In this document: piece after piece, positions 1-12,216 of the stretch
Position numbering within the stretch: position 1 is the first letter of the stretch
How the letters are laid out: every line of letters begins with the position of its first letter
DNA from: Benincasa hispida
Lineage: Eukaryota; Streptophyta; Magnoliopsida; Cucurbitales; Cucurbitaceae
DNA length: 64,000 bases
NCBI RefSeq assembly: GCF_009727055.1
Contig: NC_052357.1
Coordinates: 7,899,182-7,963,181, forward strand
Reading direction: 5' to 3'
Made by a program: the position numbers and the translations under genes
The notes under the pieces: generated by a model
Told to the model about the DNA's origin: nothing
Databases searched by the model: none
Seen by the model: the letters and a program-made list of their open reading frames with translations, nothing else

Positions 1-400
1 AACTTAGAGCGTGACACACTGGTCCTCCATTAGTTGAAAACTTACTGCATCAACTCTAATGGTGGCTATAATGGACATTGGGGCATATGTTGGCAGACAT
101 TAAAGTGTACCGCGTTCCTTGCCATAGGTCTATGTACCAACTTAGGGTGTGACGCACTGGTCCTCCCTTTGCTGTGAAGTTACTACATCAACTCTATGAT
201 GGCTATAAGGTATGTTGGGGCATATGTTGGTAGACGTCAATGCGTCCCACGTTTCTTGCCATGCGTCTATACGCTAACTTAGAGTGTGACACACTAGTCC
301 TACCTTTGTTGTTAGTGCACCAACTCCAATGGTGGTTATAAGGTACATCGAGTCATATGTTGGCAGACGTCACTACGTCCCGCGTTCCTTGCCATGAGCC
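1..400. repeat. Tandem repeat, three ~137-bp units
   Basis: Three head-to-tail units begin at 1, 139 and 276, each opening with a variant of AACTTAGAGYGTGACRCACT and closing near TTGCCAT(A/G)(G/C)GTC. The first unit may extend left of the window and the third is truncated near 400. Units differ by scattered substitutions and small indels, so the array is old. No coding potential is seen. It could be the edge of a satellite or a repeat inside a transposon untranslated region. Confidence 0.8.
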
Positions 401-560
401 AACATATGTAGATATATTGAAGATATGTAGCGGATATGTTCTTAGTTATCCAGTAAACATGTAGTAGATATGTAGTAGACATTTTGTAAATATGGAGCAG
501 ACACGTAGCAAATATGTAGCAAATACGTAACAGACACTTAGTAGACATGTACACTAATGT
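401..560. repeat. Degenerate short tandem repeat
   Basis: The stretch is built from loosely repeated ATGTAG(T/C)AGAT-like words spaced roughly 12 to 15 bases apart. It joins the 137-bp array to the 35-bp minisatellite. No gene is seen. Confidence 0.55.
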
Positions 561-600
561 GTCGCTCGATATTTTTCTGGCATCAATGTATGTTACTATC

Positions 601-948
601 GAACTTCAAAATGGAGAAGTAGTAACAATATCATCGAATTCGAAAAGAGAGAGATTGTGACACATGCATCAAACCTAGAGATGGAGAAACAGCTATACAA
701 TCATCAAACTTAAAGATATAGAGGTAGTAACAATATCATCGAATTCAAAAAGGGAGATACTACGACACATGCATCGAACTCATAAATGAAGAAGCAGTAG
801 TGCAACCATCAAACTTGAAGACAGAGAAGTAGTAGTGCAACTCTCGAATTTGGAAATGGAGAAGGAGAAGCAGTAATGCAATCCTCGAATTTGGAGACGA
901 AATAAGTAGTATAACCATCGACCTTGAAGATGAAGAAACAACAGTGTA
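601..948. repeat. 35-bp minisatellite, about ten units
   Basis: Units start at 601, 636, 671, 706, 741, 776 and 811, exactly 35 bases apart, followed by three units of 41, 33 and 29 bases. Each begins with (G/A)AA(C/T)TT or a close variant and most end with CATC or CTC. Units 1 and 4 resemble each other, as do 2 and 5, and 3 and 6, which gives a 105-bp higher-order period. It stops where an LTR-like sequence begins at 949. Confidence 0.85.
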
Positions 949-1795
949 TGTTGGGAATGACCCACATGCACTTAGACCCAAGGCCTACAAAGGCCCACAA
1001 AAGCACGTCGGAGTAATTTTTTTCACTTGTCCCACATTGGAGAATTAAGGAGTGGGTAGAGAGTATATATAGAAGACCACTTCTAGGGACCTGCAAAAAT
1101 TGATAGAGAGTGAGCAATGGGCCTTTTCCTACATGCGTGTCGCCGCTGCTGCCGTCCATATGGTTGGCTGGACGGGCAAGTTTGGGTTTAGGTAACCACA
1201 CTCACGACTCTTCTTTTGCCTTTTTGTGTTTAATTTTTTTTTACAAAATCTTAAACGTTTCACTGCTTTAAAATAAAAACATTTGAGGTTTTTAATGGTG
1301 CAATTATTTTTCAAATCAGATTTTAATTTTTCCAAACGTTTTATTTCCATTGAGACTCTTCTTCTTTCTCTTTGTGGCTTTATAAAACCTTAGGTCTCAG
1401 ATCTAAAAAATTAAGCTTTAGCGATAATTGTTTTTCACTTTCTCGATTCTGATTAAATCGATTTTTCTCACTGTGATTCCAACCTTTTATCTGACGATTG
1501 TACGTCTGAAGGGGGTGTCGTGTTAACCTTGGAGAGTAACCAGCAACAACGATTCACACCACGGTTGTGCGGAATTTGCTCTCAAGGCAGTAGTTTCCAC
1601 GACACAACAAATAGTTTCGAATCTGTCAACTATCAACAATTTGAAAGCAAATTTTCACCTATGTCAATCAAATCCGAAAAATTTCCTCCAAATCTGGGCA
1701 AGTTAGAGCTGCTCGACGAAGCCAATTACCATCATTGGTCCCATAATTTATTGAGATCTTCTTTGAACAACTGTAGGTGGATTATATTCTCAACA
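949..1795 (+). mobile_element. Copia-like LTR and gag fragment (truncated)
   Basis: TGTTGGGAATGACCC at 949 looks like the start of an LTR. It is followed by a CCCACATTGG box and a TATATATAG promoter-like motif near 1061-1071. At about 1655-1795 a reading frame carries LLDEANYHHWSHNLLRSSL, which resembles the N-terminal gag motif of Copia polyproteins, where a hydrophilic segment precedes a conserved N-Y-x-x-W. The frame stops soon after, and no zinc knuckle or pol follows. The 3' end of the LTR and the primer binding site could not be placed. Confidence 0.55.
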
Positions 1796-2199
1796 TGGAC
1801 AACCCTTAAAACGCACACAAACTGTGCGTTATTTGCCTTAGTTTAGGATGGTTTTTAATGTATTTTTATCATATTTGACGTGTTTACTAGTGATTTTTAG
1901 ATTTATGATCGAGAAGTGAATTAAACTCAAAATAAGCCAAAAAAGACCAAATTGGGCTTAAAGGAGTGAAAACCGAGCATTGGACCAAAGGGAGTGAAGA
2001 GAAAAGAAGAAAAATGGCAAAGAGATCAAAGGGTAGTGCAGCGTGACGCTAGTGTTGCGACGTTGCCCCATTACACTATAAGGCAATAGATATGTTAATT
2101 GGGGCGTAGCAATGCTGAACATAGCGTTGCAACGCTACGATAGTATATTTCCTTTGGAGTCTGAAAAACCATCATTTCCTCATTTGTGAGAGCCATACA
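1796..2199. other. Repeat-derived non-coding DNA
   Basis: No gene is seen. Inverted and near-repeated GCGTTGC/GCAACGC words around 2040-2140 and the purine-rich run near 1985-2030 look like degraded LTR sequence, but no LTR boundary can be named. Confidence 0.4.
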
Positions 2200-3165
2200 T
2201 ATTTGGTTATATCTAGACGACCCATCCATAAAGGATAAGGCCTCATTTAGTAGTCACATCAACCATGATTTCAATGATGGACAATGAAAAATCGTCTTTT
2301 GGACATGCGTTATTTAGATCACGAAAGTCTACGTAAATGCGATGTTATCCATTCTTCTTTCTAACAAGAACAATGTTGGCTATCCACGTTGGGTATTCGA
2401 TTTCGCAGATAAATTCTACAAAACTTTGAGCATTCTACAAATGGTGACTCACCCTTCTTGTGTCTTGATAAAGGAACATAACACAAGATTTGAGGGTTTA
2501 AAATCTTTTCATCTTTTAAAACTGTAGTCTCTGTAGTGCTAATGGACACCTCACTTCTTTTAGAGATAGAAGTATTTGTCTCTTGACTCTTTTCTTGGGT
2601 CTGCTTGCAGCTTTGACTTTGGTTCCTGCCCTTCTTTTATTATAGGGGTATTCGTAGCCATTGCTTCAACAATATGATCATTCTTCAAGTAAAACTTTGC
2701 ATCTTCAAAGCGAGACTCAACTTTTGAGAGTGGATTAGAGTCCGCTTCGACTTTCTTAATGCCATCTTGATAGAACTTGAAACATTGATGCAGTGTTGAA
2801 GTTATCACCCCATTTCCATGAATCTAAGGGCGACCTAGTAATACCTTATAAGTGGTCCTTGAGTCTATGACATGAAACAATATGTTGGCCTTCAGGTCGC
2901 CAATGATGAATTCTAAGCGTATCATACCTATCACTCTTTGGGTGCCTTGATTGAAAGCCTTGCATTACTAACTTGTTGTTTGACAGTTCTTCCATCAGGA
3001 TGCCTGATTGCTTCATAGTTGATGTAGGCATTATATTGATGCTGATCCATTATCAATAAGAATTTAACCAACCCTCTATTCTCAAATGTATCCTGAGATG
3101 TACAAAGGCCTATTATGAAACTTTGATCCTAACAACAAATCTTTATCTGAGAGGCCTATGGACAT
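2200..3165 (-). pseudogene. Ty3/Gypsy pol remnant (protease and RT start)
   Basis: On the minus strand, reading downward from 3165, there is an aspartic protease motif (LIDNGSA near 3030-3060). It is followed by the linker containing GDLKANILFHVIDSRTTYK near 2855-2910, then the start of reverse transcriptase with YPTWIANIVLVRKKNG and DFRDLNNACPKDDFSL near 2290-2400. The order protease, linker, RT is that of Ty3/Gypsy pol. Internal stops and frame changes break it, and the catalytic RT box, RNase H and integrase are absent. It is bounded at 3165-3166 by an LTR fragment of another family. Confidence 0.8.
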
Positions 3166-3522
3166 TGTTGGGGTTGAATCCCTAAATCTCGTGGGTCTTG
3201 TAGTTTGTAATTGTAATGTATAAATAATTTATTTATTTAATAAAATATGAGGTATTTTATTTGAAATTTAGTAGCATTAACCCAAAAAACCAATAAACTA
3301 ACGTCCGAGGTTATCTTTTGTAGCTTAAACATGTATGTAGAGACGTACAGATGGATCGTGTTTAAGTGATAACGTAAATGGTCTGTAGTAGATGGAAAAG
3401 GCTGTGTACCTTATCCTGGTGACACTACGAATACGACCCGCTTTGTAGATGTTACAATTTGTTGTAAAGTGCTACAAATGGTTTGATCCTGATCATTCGA
3501 GTAGAGAATGTGAGTGTGGGTG
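3166..3522 (+). mobile_element. Family A LTR, 5' fragment
   Basis: It begins TGTTGGGGTTGAATCCCTAA, matching the 5' end of the LTR at 43770. It follows that LTR through the ATGTATGTAGAGACGTACA and GATGTTACAATT blocks and stops after about 357 bases. The remainder of the ~2.1-kb LTR is missing, and a related LTR begins at 3523. Confidence 0.7.
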
Positions 3523-3970
3523 TGTTGAGGATGTCCTAAAACTTGTAATTCGTAATATATGAAACATATTCTAATTTCTAATAAAAGTATCATTGAAATT
3601 GCATTATGTAATAAAATCCAATAAACGAACTCATGGCTATAGTATGAATACTTTAACTTTATGTAGAGAAATAAAAGATGATCAAGTTATAGTATATAGC
3701 CTAAAAAGGTCTATGAGTATATGGATGAGATTTAATACCTCATCAGGTCTATGAGTATATGGATGAGATTTAATACCTCATCCTGGGGACACTATGGATG
3801 TGACTCACTTTGTATACTGATACAAATGATGTGATCCCGAAATCGTGCATGTGGAGACATGCGAGTGGGGTTATCCTGAGTTAATTATGAACTCCTGTTT
3901 CTTTGGGATCATCCTTTGAACTGCATAGGTGAGAGTAGTTCAACAGCAATGCATAGATAATGTTTGTGTT
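3523..3970 (+). mobile_element. Family E LTR fragment related to families A and B
   Basis: It begins TGTTGAGGATGTCCTAAAAC and then shows the block order seen in the A and B LTRs: an AATAAA-rich part, GGGGACACTATGGATGTGAC, then GTGGAGACATGCGAGTGGGG. This marks a third, diverged member of the same LTR group. The 3' end is unclear and is placed where similarity fades. Confidence 0.55.
3707..3782. repeat. Perfect 38-bp tandem duplication
   Basis: Bases 3707-3744 are repeated exactly at 3745-3782 (unit begins AGGTCTATGAGTATATGG). It lies inside the family E LTR fragment. The absence of differences suggests a recent local duplication. Confidence 0.9.
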
Positions 3971-6829
3971 TTGAGCATAAATATATTATTGGGTTCCAAA
4001 AGTCAACTTTCAAGCTAATTTCCCTTAATTTCACAAATCATAAACTTAAAGTATAGCTTATATGATCAGTCTTAAAGATCTTGATTTTTTGTTTTTTTAG
4101 TCAAAACGTTTATAGAAGAGATTGTTGGAATAAATATTTCACTACTAGCGTGAGAATAAACATGAAAATGATTGAAAAATTAAAAGAAAACAACAAAATC
4201 AAGAAATATAAGAATTTATGTTGGAATAAATCTACTGTGTAAAACGTTGTTACAATCACACCAAATGATTTCTTCAATCCTAATTACAAGAACACTCTCT
4301 CAAAACTTTTATTTCATCACCCTTTTTCACACTTTCAAAATAGAGAGTACAAATGGAATTTAACTATAGTGAATACTTAAAGTGTTCATAGTTGGGACAA
4401 TTTCAAACTAAAGTCATAGACTTCTTTTATAGTGCTCTGAACCCATCGCTTCATTGAACTCTTTCGATATGGGACAAATACTCTTATAATATTTTGCAGA
4501 AAACACAACATCCAAAAGAATAATAATAAGTTGATAATTATGTGATGTGAAGCATTTGACTTGAGAAGAGTACTAAGACTTTTTCTCAGGTCAAAAATTT
4601 TATGAAAGATATTTAAGATGAGATTACGTTTAACTTATGACATCGGTGACAAAACTAATCTCTTTCGATGTCAAAACTAAAGCTTATGTTCATCCATTCT
4701 AGTGGTGGTTGGGAAACGATGGATTTCAAATGATGGACGTTATGATGTCAAAACTAAGTACTTCTCTAAGAATCTTTGAATTTGGAGAAATTTTCAGAAA
4801 TGTTTACCACAAAACTAAGGCTAAAAAGCTACCTTATGCTTAGTGAGCATCTCCTCTTGTCCTATTCTCAAGAAAAAAGCTAATTATTTCTTAATAATGA
4901 GATGGGCATGTGGGTGGCTGTTGCTTTAGCCTGCCTGCCTTTATTTTCACATAATTCTCTGTGTCGTGTTTAAAAAAACAGTATAAATTTAGCCCATGCT
5001 CACTTAAACCTCTTATATTTAGAGTGGCCTTCTTGGCTCTTGGGCTTTTCATATTTGATGTAATGGACTTCAATCATCTAAGCCTTTTCATTTATAGAAG
5101 CTTGCCATACAAAAACATAAACAAGAGAAAGAAGAGGTTAGCGATCCTAATTATATCATTAATCTTTTAAACGTTTGGATTTAACTTTTGAAATTTGTTT
5201 CGAAAAATATTTGTACGCTTTCATCACTAATTTTATGGATGAAAAAGTTTGTATCTAGTTATGGTGAACAAATCTAAACATATAGAAAACAATAATAATA
5301 AATATATGCGGCGCATCTGTGAATTATATTAATTGTCGTCTACCTCATTTCAATCTCACGTCCAAATTTTTGTTATTTCATTTATTATTATTTTTATTAA
5401 CTATAATTCTCCAATTTACTTCTCACTTGTTATTTAGATTTGTTCACTCAAGTAACATATAAGCAAATAAGTACAAACTTTTTTTTGTCTATAAATTTAA
5501 TGACAAAAATCCTTAAGAATTGTTTTTTTTAATCGAGGGTTTTTAAATGAGATTTTTCAAAATCAGATGACATAATTGAAATTCACTCCATAGTTCAATT
5601 GTATTTTATAAATAAATATATATATATATATAATTTAACAAAAAAGAAGTCAAATACAAAATATGAATACATTATAACCATAAAAAAAAACTGTTCATAT
5701 TCAAAAGTGTTGAAAATCAGTGTAAACTTAATTTCCAGGTAGTTGAATTAATTTTTTTCTTTATTAATGTGAGTGACTTTTGGTTAATGGTAGGATGGTT
5801 AGTTTTTCATTTACCTATAAATATTTATAATGTTTTCATTTCAATAAATAACACCCGAAGCATTTGATCTCGTGTTTTTCCTCTTATTTCCATTTTTCCT
5901 TTCCTTTTATGTTTTTTCGTTACGAAGAATTTCACACTACAAATTTAATAAATCATTAAAAAAAAAAAAAAACCCTCACTAAGCAAATATCCACCCAGTC
6001 AAATACTACATTTACCACATAATGAAATTTCATTGAATCTGCCACATTTACGGTTATCGTTTGACCTTAAACGGTAACGATAACAATAACAATAAATGTC
6101 GTAAATTCATACTTTTCATATTATAATAATACATTAACTTTAACTATAACAATAACATAATTTTGAAATGAAACTAATTGATCATCTCATCAATCATTTT
6201 GCGTTTTTTTATTACATATTAGGTGGTGGGCTCCACGTATCCATACGAGTACAGAAAACAAGACAAATAATCACATGCATAATTCATCTAATCTACTTTT
6301 CAGGTTACTATTCATTTATTACTTTTCTCCAAAGGTAAACATGACCCATAATTCACATTTTATGGAGTAAAAAAATAAATGTTAAATCAGAGAAGTGTGG
6401 ATTGATTTTTAAATAAAAAAAAATTATTTGTTTTTCTTCCACTCAAAAGCATTCCAAATGGAAAAAAGTTAAAATTTATATTTTGAAAATGAGAAAAAAA
6501 AGCCCCCAAAATGAGTTGCATTTTTTTTTTTTATTATTATTAAATGAGTTGCAAAGATTTAAAATGAAGAAAACGAACAAAATTACCTCTTTATTTTATT
6601 TTTTCCCCCAAGAAGCAAAATTAGTTTTAAACCTTATCCTTAATCATCTATAATTACAACCTTTATTTATTTAATAAACATCTCTCTTTTTCTAACACCC
6701 CCCTTCACAACATCCTCCCAATTCTCGAGTGGAAAAATAGCATCGCTCAACCCTCAGGCCTCCAAACCCAGAGCCTCCGTCGTCCTGGTCGTCGCCGTCG
6801 AGACCTCCTCCGTACTCCGTCATCGGAAA
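3971..6829. other. AT-rich intergenic DNA and TM9SF gene 5' region
   Basis: No gene is supported. TGTTGGAATAAAT occurs at about 4124 and again near 4221, which may be a decayed LTR edge. From about 5170 the DNA is very AT-rich with homopolymer runs. 6680-6829 is C- and CT-rich and is probably the 5' untranslated region of the gene starting at 6830; no TATA box could be assigned with confidence. Confidence 0.5.
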
Positions 6830-9800
6830 ATGAAGAAGGCCGGCAAGGTTCCGTTACCTTCACCAAATCTCACCACCGTTTTCCTCGTCCTGCTTCTTAT
6901 ATCCTCCGTCCACTCCTTCTACCTCCCCGGCGTCGCTCCTCGGGATTTCCAGACTGTACGTTATGAATTCGATCACTTCATCTTAATGTTTGTTTTCTTT
7001 CTTGTGTTTCTTCAACTTTCTGTTGCTTTTCCTATTGAAATGTTTTTACGATCTGTGCTCCGGGGAGTTGTTGCAATTCTTGGTAGTTCGTACTGCGGGT
7101 CAGTCGGATCTAGGTTTCTGGTGCTTGATCTGTTCTTGAATAGCCCATGTACTCTTCATAATGCTGTATCGAGAGATTTCTATACATCATTGGATGCTGT
7201 GTTCTGTTTACAGTGTTCAATTATGTGTTAATTGAAGGGAAAACGTATCATATCTGTTCACTCCACTGCAATGAAACGTAGGAGTGATGCCGCATTATGT
7301 GTAAACGTATTGTGGTATTCGTGCCTGACATTTGAATCGCTTCAAATTATACTCGCTACCGTGTTTTACTACTCAATTCCAAACCATATCGGTCGAGTAA
7401 AATGGTCAAATACTGCTATAAGCGTTGTGCACGCTATGTGTTCAGTTTTCCAACACTGTAAAGTTTCTTATCGTAGTATGTTCAGGTTGCTTAAGTAGTT
7501 AAAAGAGAGTTCATGTCGGCGTTCAAATATACAGGCACCATTATATTGTCTGTTTTATAACCGACTTCTGATTGATGTGCCCACTGCTGTTAACGATCTA
7601 ATGTTACTTAAGTTTTTATCTACTTGAGTTCTAGAACTGTATATATCTTACTAATTCTCACGTCTGACCTTTTTTTCTACCTTGCATCTGTTATCATGTG
7701 TTCAATTCATATGAATTGATGGGAATGGCAATTTTTTTGGTCTTTCAACAGGGTGATAGTCTTCCTGTCAAAGTGAACAAATTATCATCCACAAAAACAC
7801 AGCTCCCATATGATTACTACTATTTAAATTATTGCAAGCCCAAAGAAATCACTAATAATGCAGAAAACTTGGGAGAAGTTCTCCGAGGTGACCGCATTGA
7901 GAATTCTGTCTATACTGTGAGTATCTTGCCTATTTTTAGAAGCAATCCAAATATTGTACAGATTCTCCATCTAAAATGAAGTAACTGTACTTTATTTGTT
8001 TACCCGTCTTTAATGTTCTTAATATTTCCCCAGTTCAAAATGAGGGAGGAACAGTCTTGTACTGTTGTCTGCAGAGTTACTCTTGATGCTGACTCTGCAA
8101 AGAATTTCAAGGAGAAAATTGATGACAAGTATCGAGCAAACATGTAAGTTTCAAATGTAAACCTCTATGTCTATGTGTTTAATGGTTTTTTGTTATGAGT
8201 TTTGAGTTTTTACTGTGAAATTTAAAGTTAGACTTTGTACTTTTTCATTGTTCTTACAATGAGATGCCCTCCCATGGATATGTAGGATCTTGGATAACCT
8301 TCCTGTTGCCGTTCTTCGTCAAAGGATGGATGGAAATCCATCAACAACTTACGAACATGGTTTCCTTGTTGGATTTAAAGGGAATTATGCTGGGGTATGA
8401 CTATGATGGCAGTTAAAAAATGAAGTTTTCAGTTTGTATTTTTCTTTAGCCTTTATATTTTCATTAATATACTTCTTCCTTTTCCCTTCACAGAGCAAAG
8501 AGGAAAAATATTTTATTAACAATCACTTGAGCTTTAGAGTCATGTATCACAAGGACCCTGACACCGATCTGGCTCGAATTGTGGGTTTTGAGGTTACTCC
8601 TAACAGGTTTTTCTTTTTGTTTGCTCTTGCATGTCAATTTTTACTTTTTCTATGTATCAAGGTCATGCATATATATATATAAAATCAGTACAGTAGCGTA
8701 ATTTCTCTTCCTCATTGTTTTGAACAGTATTAATCATGAATATAAGGAGTGGAACGACAAGAACCCACAGCTACTTACGTGTAATAAGGACACAAAAAAT
8801 TTAATTCAAGGCAGCACTGTTCCCCAAGAAGTTGACACTAACAAGGAGATTGTGTTTACATATGATGTTTCATTCAAGGTACGGTTTTCACAAATCCTTG
8901 ATGTACCTTAACTGTTCCTCTGATATTGCAGTTATAAACTGGGTCCTGATCTTTCCCCAGGAAAGTGATATTAAATGGGCTTCTCGGTGGGACACTTACC
9001 TTCTCATGAATGACGATCAAATTCACTGGTTCTCCATTATAAACTCTCTGATGATTGTTCTCTTCCTCTCTGGCATGGTGGCCATGATCATGATGAGAAC
9101 TCTGTATAGAGATATTGCCAACTACAATCAGTTGGATGCCCAAGATGAGGCTCAAGAGGAAACAGGATGGAAGCTTGTGCACGGAGATGTGTTTAGACCG
9201 CCCATCAATTCTGGTCTATTGTGTGTTTATATTGGCACGGGTGTTCAGATCTTCGGAATGACACTTGTAACTATGATATTTGCTCTGCTGGGTTTCTTAT
9301 CTCCTTCCAACAGAGGAGGGCTAATGACTGCCATGGTCCTTCTGTGGGTTTTCATGGGTTTATTTGCTGGCTATTCATCAGCTCGTTTGTACAAAATGTT
9401 CAGGGGAACTGAATGGAAGAAGATTACGTTGAAAACGGCCTTTATGTTTCCTGGTATTCTTTTTTCGATCTTCTTTGTCCTCAATGCCCTGATCTGGGGG
9501 GAGCAGTCATCTGGGGCAGTGCCATTTGGAACAATGTTTGCTCTTTTCTGCTTGTGGTTTGGTATATCAGTACCACTGGTGTTCGTTGGCAGTTACTTGG
9601 GCTTCAAAAAGCCAGCAATTGAAGATCCTGTGAAGACAAACAAGATTCCTAGGCAGATACCCGATCAAGCATGGTACATGAAGCCAGTCTTCTCCATACT
9701 CATTGGGGGTATTCTTCCATTTGGGGCCGTCTTTATCGAGCTCTTCTTCATCTTGACATCGATATGGCTCAACCAATTCTATTACATATTTGGCTTCCTC

Positions 9801-10118
9801 TTCATTGTATTTATCATCCTTCTGATTACTTGTGCGGAGATAACAATTGTGCTGTGCTACTTCCAGTTGTGCAGTGAAGATTACCACTGGTGGTGGAGAT
9901 CGTACTTGACTGCTGGCTCCTCCGCGCTATATCTTTTCCTCTACTCAGTATTCTACTTCTTCTCCAAGTTGGAAATCACCAAGTTCGTTTCGGGGATTCT
10001 CTACTTCGGTTACATGGTTATCGTTTCATATGCATTCTTTGTCTTGACAGGAACCATTGGCTTTTATGCTTGCTTCTGGTTTGTTAGAAAGATTTACTCT
10101 TCCGTGAAGATCGACTGA
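6830..10118 (+). CDS. TMN7: Transmembrane nine superfamily (TM9SF/EMP70) protein
   Basis: This is a Golgi/endosomal membrane protein of the TM9SF family. Seven exons were placed at 6830-6955, 7752-7916, 8034-8143, 8286-8394, 8494-8606, 8728-8878 and 8961-10118. All are GT-AG and frame-consistent, giving 643 residues, the usual family length. Residues 1-27 are a signal peptide followed by FYLPGVAPRDF, the typical mature start. About 250 luminal residues follow. The last exon alone encodes all nine membrane segments, the first at roughly 282-306, and the conserved loop containing YSSARLYKMFRGTEWK. The C-terminus ends SSVKID, which fits the KXD/E Golgi retention signal of plant members. The protein most resembles Arabidopsis TMN7 from memory, so the symbol is tentative although the family is certain. 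No breaks are seen. The short reading frame 7698-7979 is exon 2 with flanking intron. Confidence 0.92.
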
Positions 10119-11390
10119 TTTGCTGCTTTTGACTCAGAAGTTGTTCAGTTCAGACCATATGAATCAACGAATTAAACGGGAAGAACCGGAAAGATGAGAA
10201 AAGTTCGAATTCGAATTCGATTGGCCTTTTATTTGGATATTCAGTGGGGATTATTTACTCGTCTCTCAGTCAATTCCCTTTTTATGGTAGGAGTGTAGGT
10301 ACTCTCTTATGTCTTTTTCTCCTCCCTCCTTCCCTTACACTATTGTTAAGAGTTATGAATCTGTTCTATGGTGTACAAGAAACAGGGATGGTGATTTTGG
10401 AGCTTTTTGTGGTCATAATATGAATAATTTTACTGATACCAAATTTTCATCTTTTTATGTGAGTGCATCTTTTTATCCTTCTTATTGTTGGTTGTATTTA
10501 TGAATGCTGTGTAGCGATTGCTAGCTATCATGTCTATTTAAAATGAGACTTTTCATATATATTGAGACTATGATGGCAGTTATATATATTGAGACTTTTC
10601 ATAGTGTAGTTAAAATTGCACTATTATTTTGTTGGTTAACATTTCATACAAGGACTTGGTTGAAAAAAATGTATGGACGAAGTTAGAAAAAGAAAACCAA
10701 AATATCATAGAGGTCTATCCAATTTGGATTTTGTTTTATGTTTTCAATCAATATGTGTTTAGTTGACAATCTAAATTTTGTTTTTGATCCAAACAGTATC
10801 TTTTGTTTCTGATCCAAATAGTGAAAATTTTGAAAAAATATTTTTATGTTTTCTTTGTTTCTAGATTTTGAATTTTAAAATTTAGAAGGTAGAATTATAT
10901 TAAATAAAAATAAAAATATTTAATAGTAATATTGTGATGTATTAACTCAATTCATTTTTTTTAAAAATTGAAACATATATTATGTAATGTATTATAAAGT
11001 ATAAAATTTGTTAACATAAAACATAATTATAATGGTTTATTGTCAATTTTTATTTAGTGTGCAACTACAATTAGTTTTTATGATTTTAGTTATGAATTTG
11101 CTAATAAATGCATATATGAAAATATGAAATACATCTATGTTTTCGTTAAATCCATTGCTTTTAAATTTCTATTTTTAGATTATCTATTAAATGGTTTAAA
11201 TTATTTATTAAGCTTTTATTATTATTATTATTATTATTATCTGTAGCAAAGCATAAACTAGAAACATTATGAAACCTATTCGTAGCAATACGTTATCATG
11301 TATTTTGATTTTCTAAAAGTGGGTTTTCTAAGTTATTGCTTAATTGATATTATTGTTACTATTATTTTGACTTTATAAAATTATCGATCT
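10119..11390. other. 3' untranslated region and AT-rich spacer
   Basis: The first few hundred bases are probably the 3' untranslated region of the TM9SF gene. The rest is AT-rich spacer with a (TTA)n run at about 11216-11240. No gene is seen. Confidence 0.6.
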
Positions 11391-11399
11391 TGAATTTTG
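11391..11399. repeat. Left 9-bp target site duplication of the MULE
   Basis: TGAATTTTG directly precedes the left inverted repeat and recurs exactly at 16637-16645. Nine bases is the duplication length typical of Mutator-like elements. Confidence 0.85.
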
Positions 11400-11459
11400 G
11401 ATTTTTTTTTAAAAAATAATGTTTTAAAATAAATAATGACAAAAATAGGGTTGGGGGAA
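11400..11459 (+). repeat. MULE left terminal inverted repeat
   Basis: It begins GATTTTTTTTTAAAAAATAA and ends AATAGGGTTGGGGGA. It pairs with the reverse complement of 16578-16636, with a handful of mismatches. The G at the outer end and AT-richness are common in MULEs. Confidence 0.85.
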
Positions 11460-11484
11460 AGTATTCCAAAAAATTGGTGTTTAA

Positions 11485-11615
11485 ATCGTGTATCGGGTAC
11501 ACGATAAGACCTAAATCGTGTACCAGCTACACGATTCCCTAGCCACCTGACACGCCCAGTCTGGCGTGGCAGTCATTCAGGTTTGACTGAGGGAATCGTG
11601 TATCGGATACATGAT
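11485..11615. repeat. MULE left subterminal palindromes (three copies)
   Basis: Three 21-bp near-palindromes of the form TCGTGTAYCRGGTACACGA lie at 11485-11505, 11515-11535 and 11595-11615. The same motif occurs three times at the other end of the element. Repeated subterminal motifs are known transposase binding sites in several DNA transposons; that role here is inference. Confidence 0.8.
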
Positions 11616-11969
11616 TACCCTAAGTCGTGAACCCTTTAAAAGCTTCGCCTGACCCTTCTTCTTCCTCACTGAAACGCCTGTTCTTATTCCCTACCGCCGT
11701 TTTCCCTCACCGAAACCATCGATCCCTCATTGAAACCATCGTTGATTTTCCTCACCGAAGCCTCTATTTCACTGAAATCTTCCACGATTTTGCTCGACTT
11801 TCAGTCCTCCATTTGATCTTTACTGAATCTAGCGGTCGTTTTGCTCGATTTTCCTACATTTTTTGCTGTCGAATTTTGCTTGGTATATTTCTTTCTCTAG
11901 TTGGGCTGATCTGTATTTATATGTATGTTTTTGTATGTTTTTGGGTTGAATTTTGCTTGGTATATTCCT

Positions 11970-12130
11970 ACATTTTTGTATAGTTTATGTATGTATAGTT
12001 TATGTATGTATAAATAGTTATAGTTTATGTATGTATAGTTTATGTATGTATAAATAGTTATAGCTCATGTATAGTTATAGTTTATGTATGTATAAATAGT
12101 TATAGTTTATGTATAGTGTATTCTATAGTT
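11970..12130. repeat. AT-rich tandem repeat in MULE leader
   Basis: Degenerate repeats of TAGTTTATGTATGTATAAAT run between the left end of the element and the transposase reading region. They are probably replication slippage in untranslated DNA. Confidence 0.7.
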
Positions 12131-12216
12131 TATGTTGTATAGTGTATTATATAGAAATCTTATATGTATAGCTTATTTATGATTTAGTTTATATGTGATT
12201 GATTTAACATATTTTT

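Noticed and set aside
601..948. CRISPR array
   Set aside because: Repeats are contiguous and degenerate with no spacers, and the genome is a plant's.
4891..5170. Short opposing frames near 5 kb
   Set aside because: No domain, no neighbours and spacer-like composition; chance frames.
6956..7751. Small proteins at 6830-7231 and 7232-7498
   Set aside because: These are intron 1 read-through of the TM9SF gene; splice sites at 6956 and 7751 give the conserved protein.
11627..11983. A 118-residue frame in the MULE leader
   Set aside because: It resembles no domain, precedes the transposase start, and has the composition of untranslated DNA with later AT repeats.
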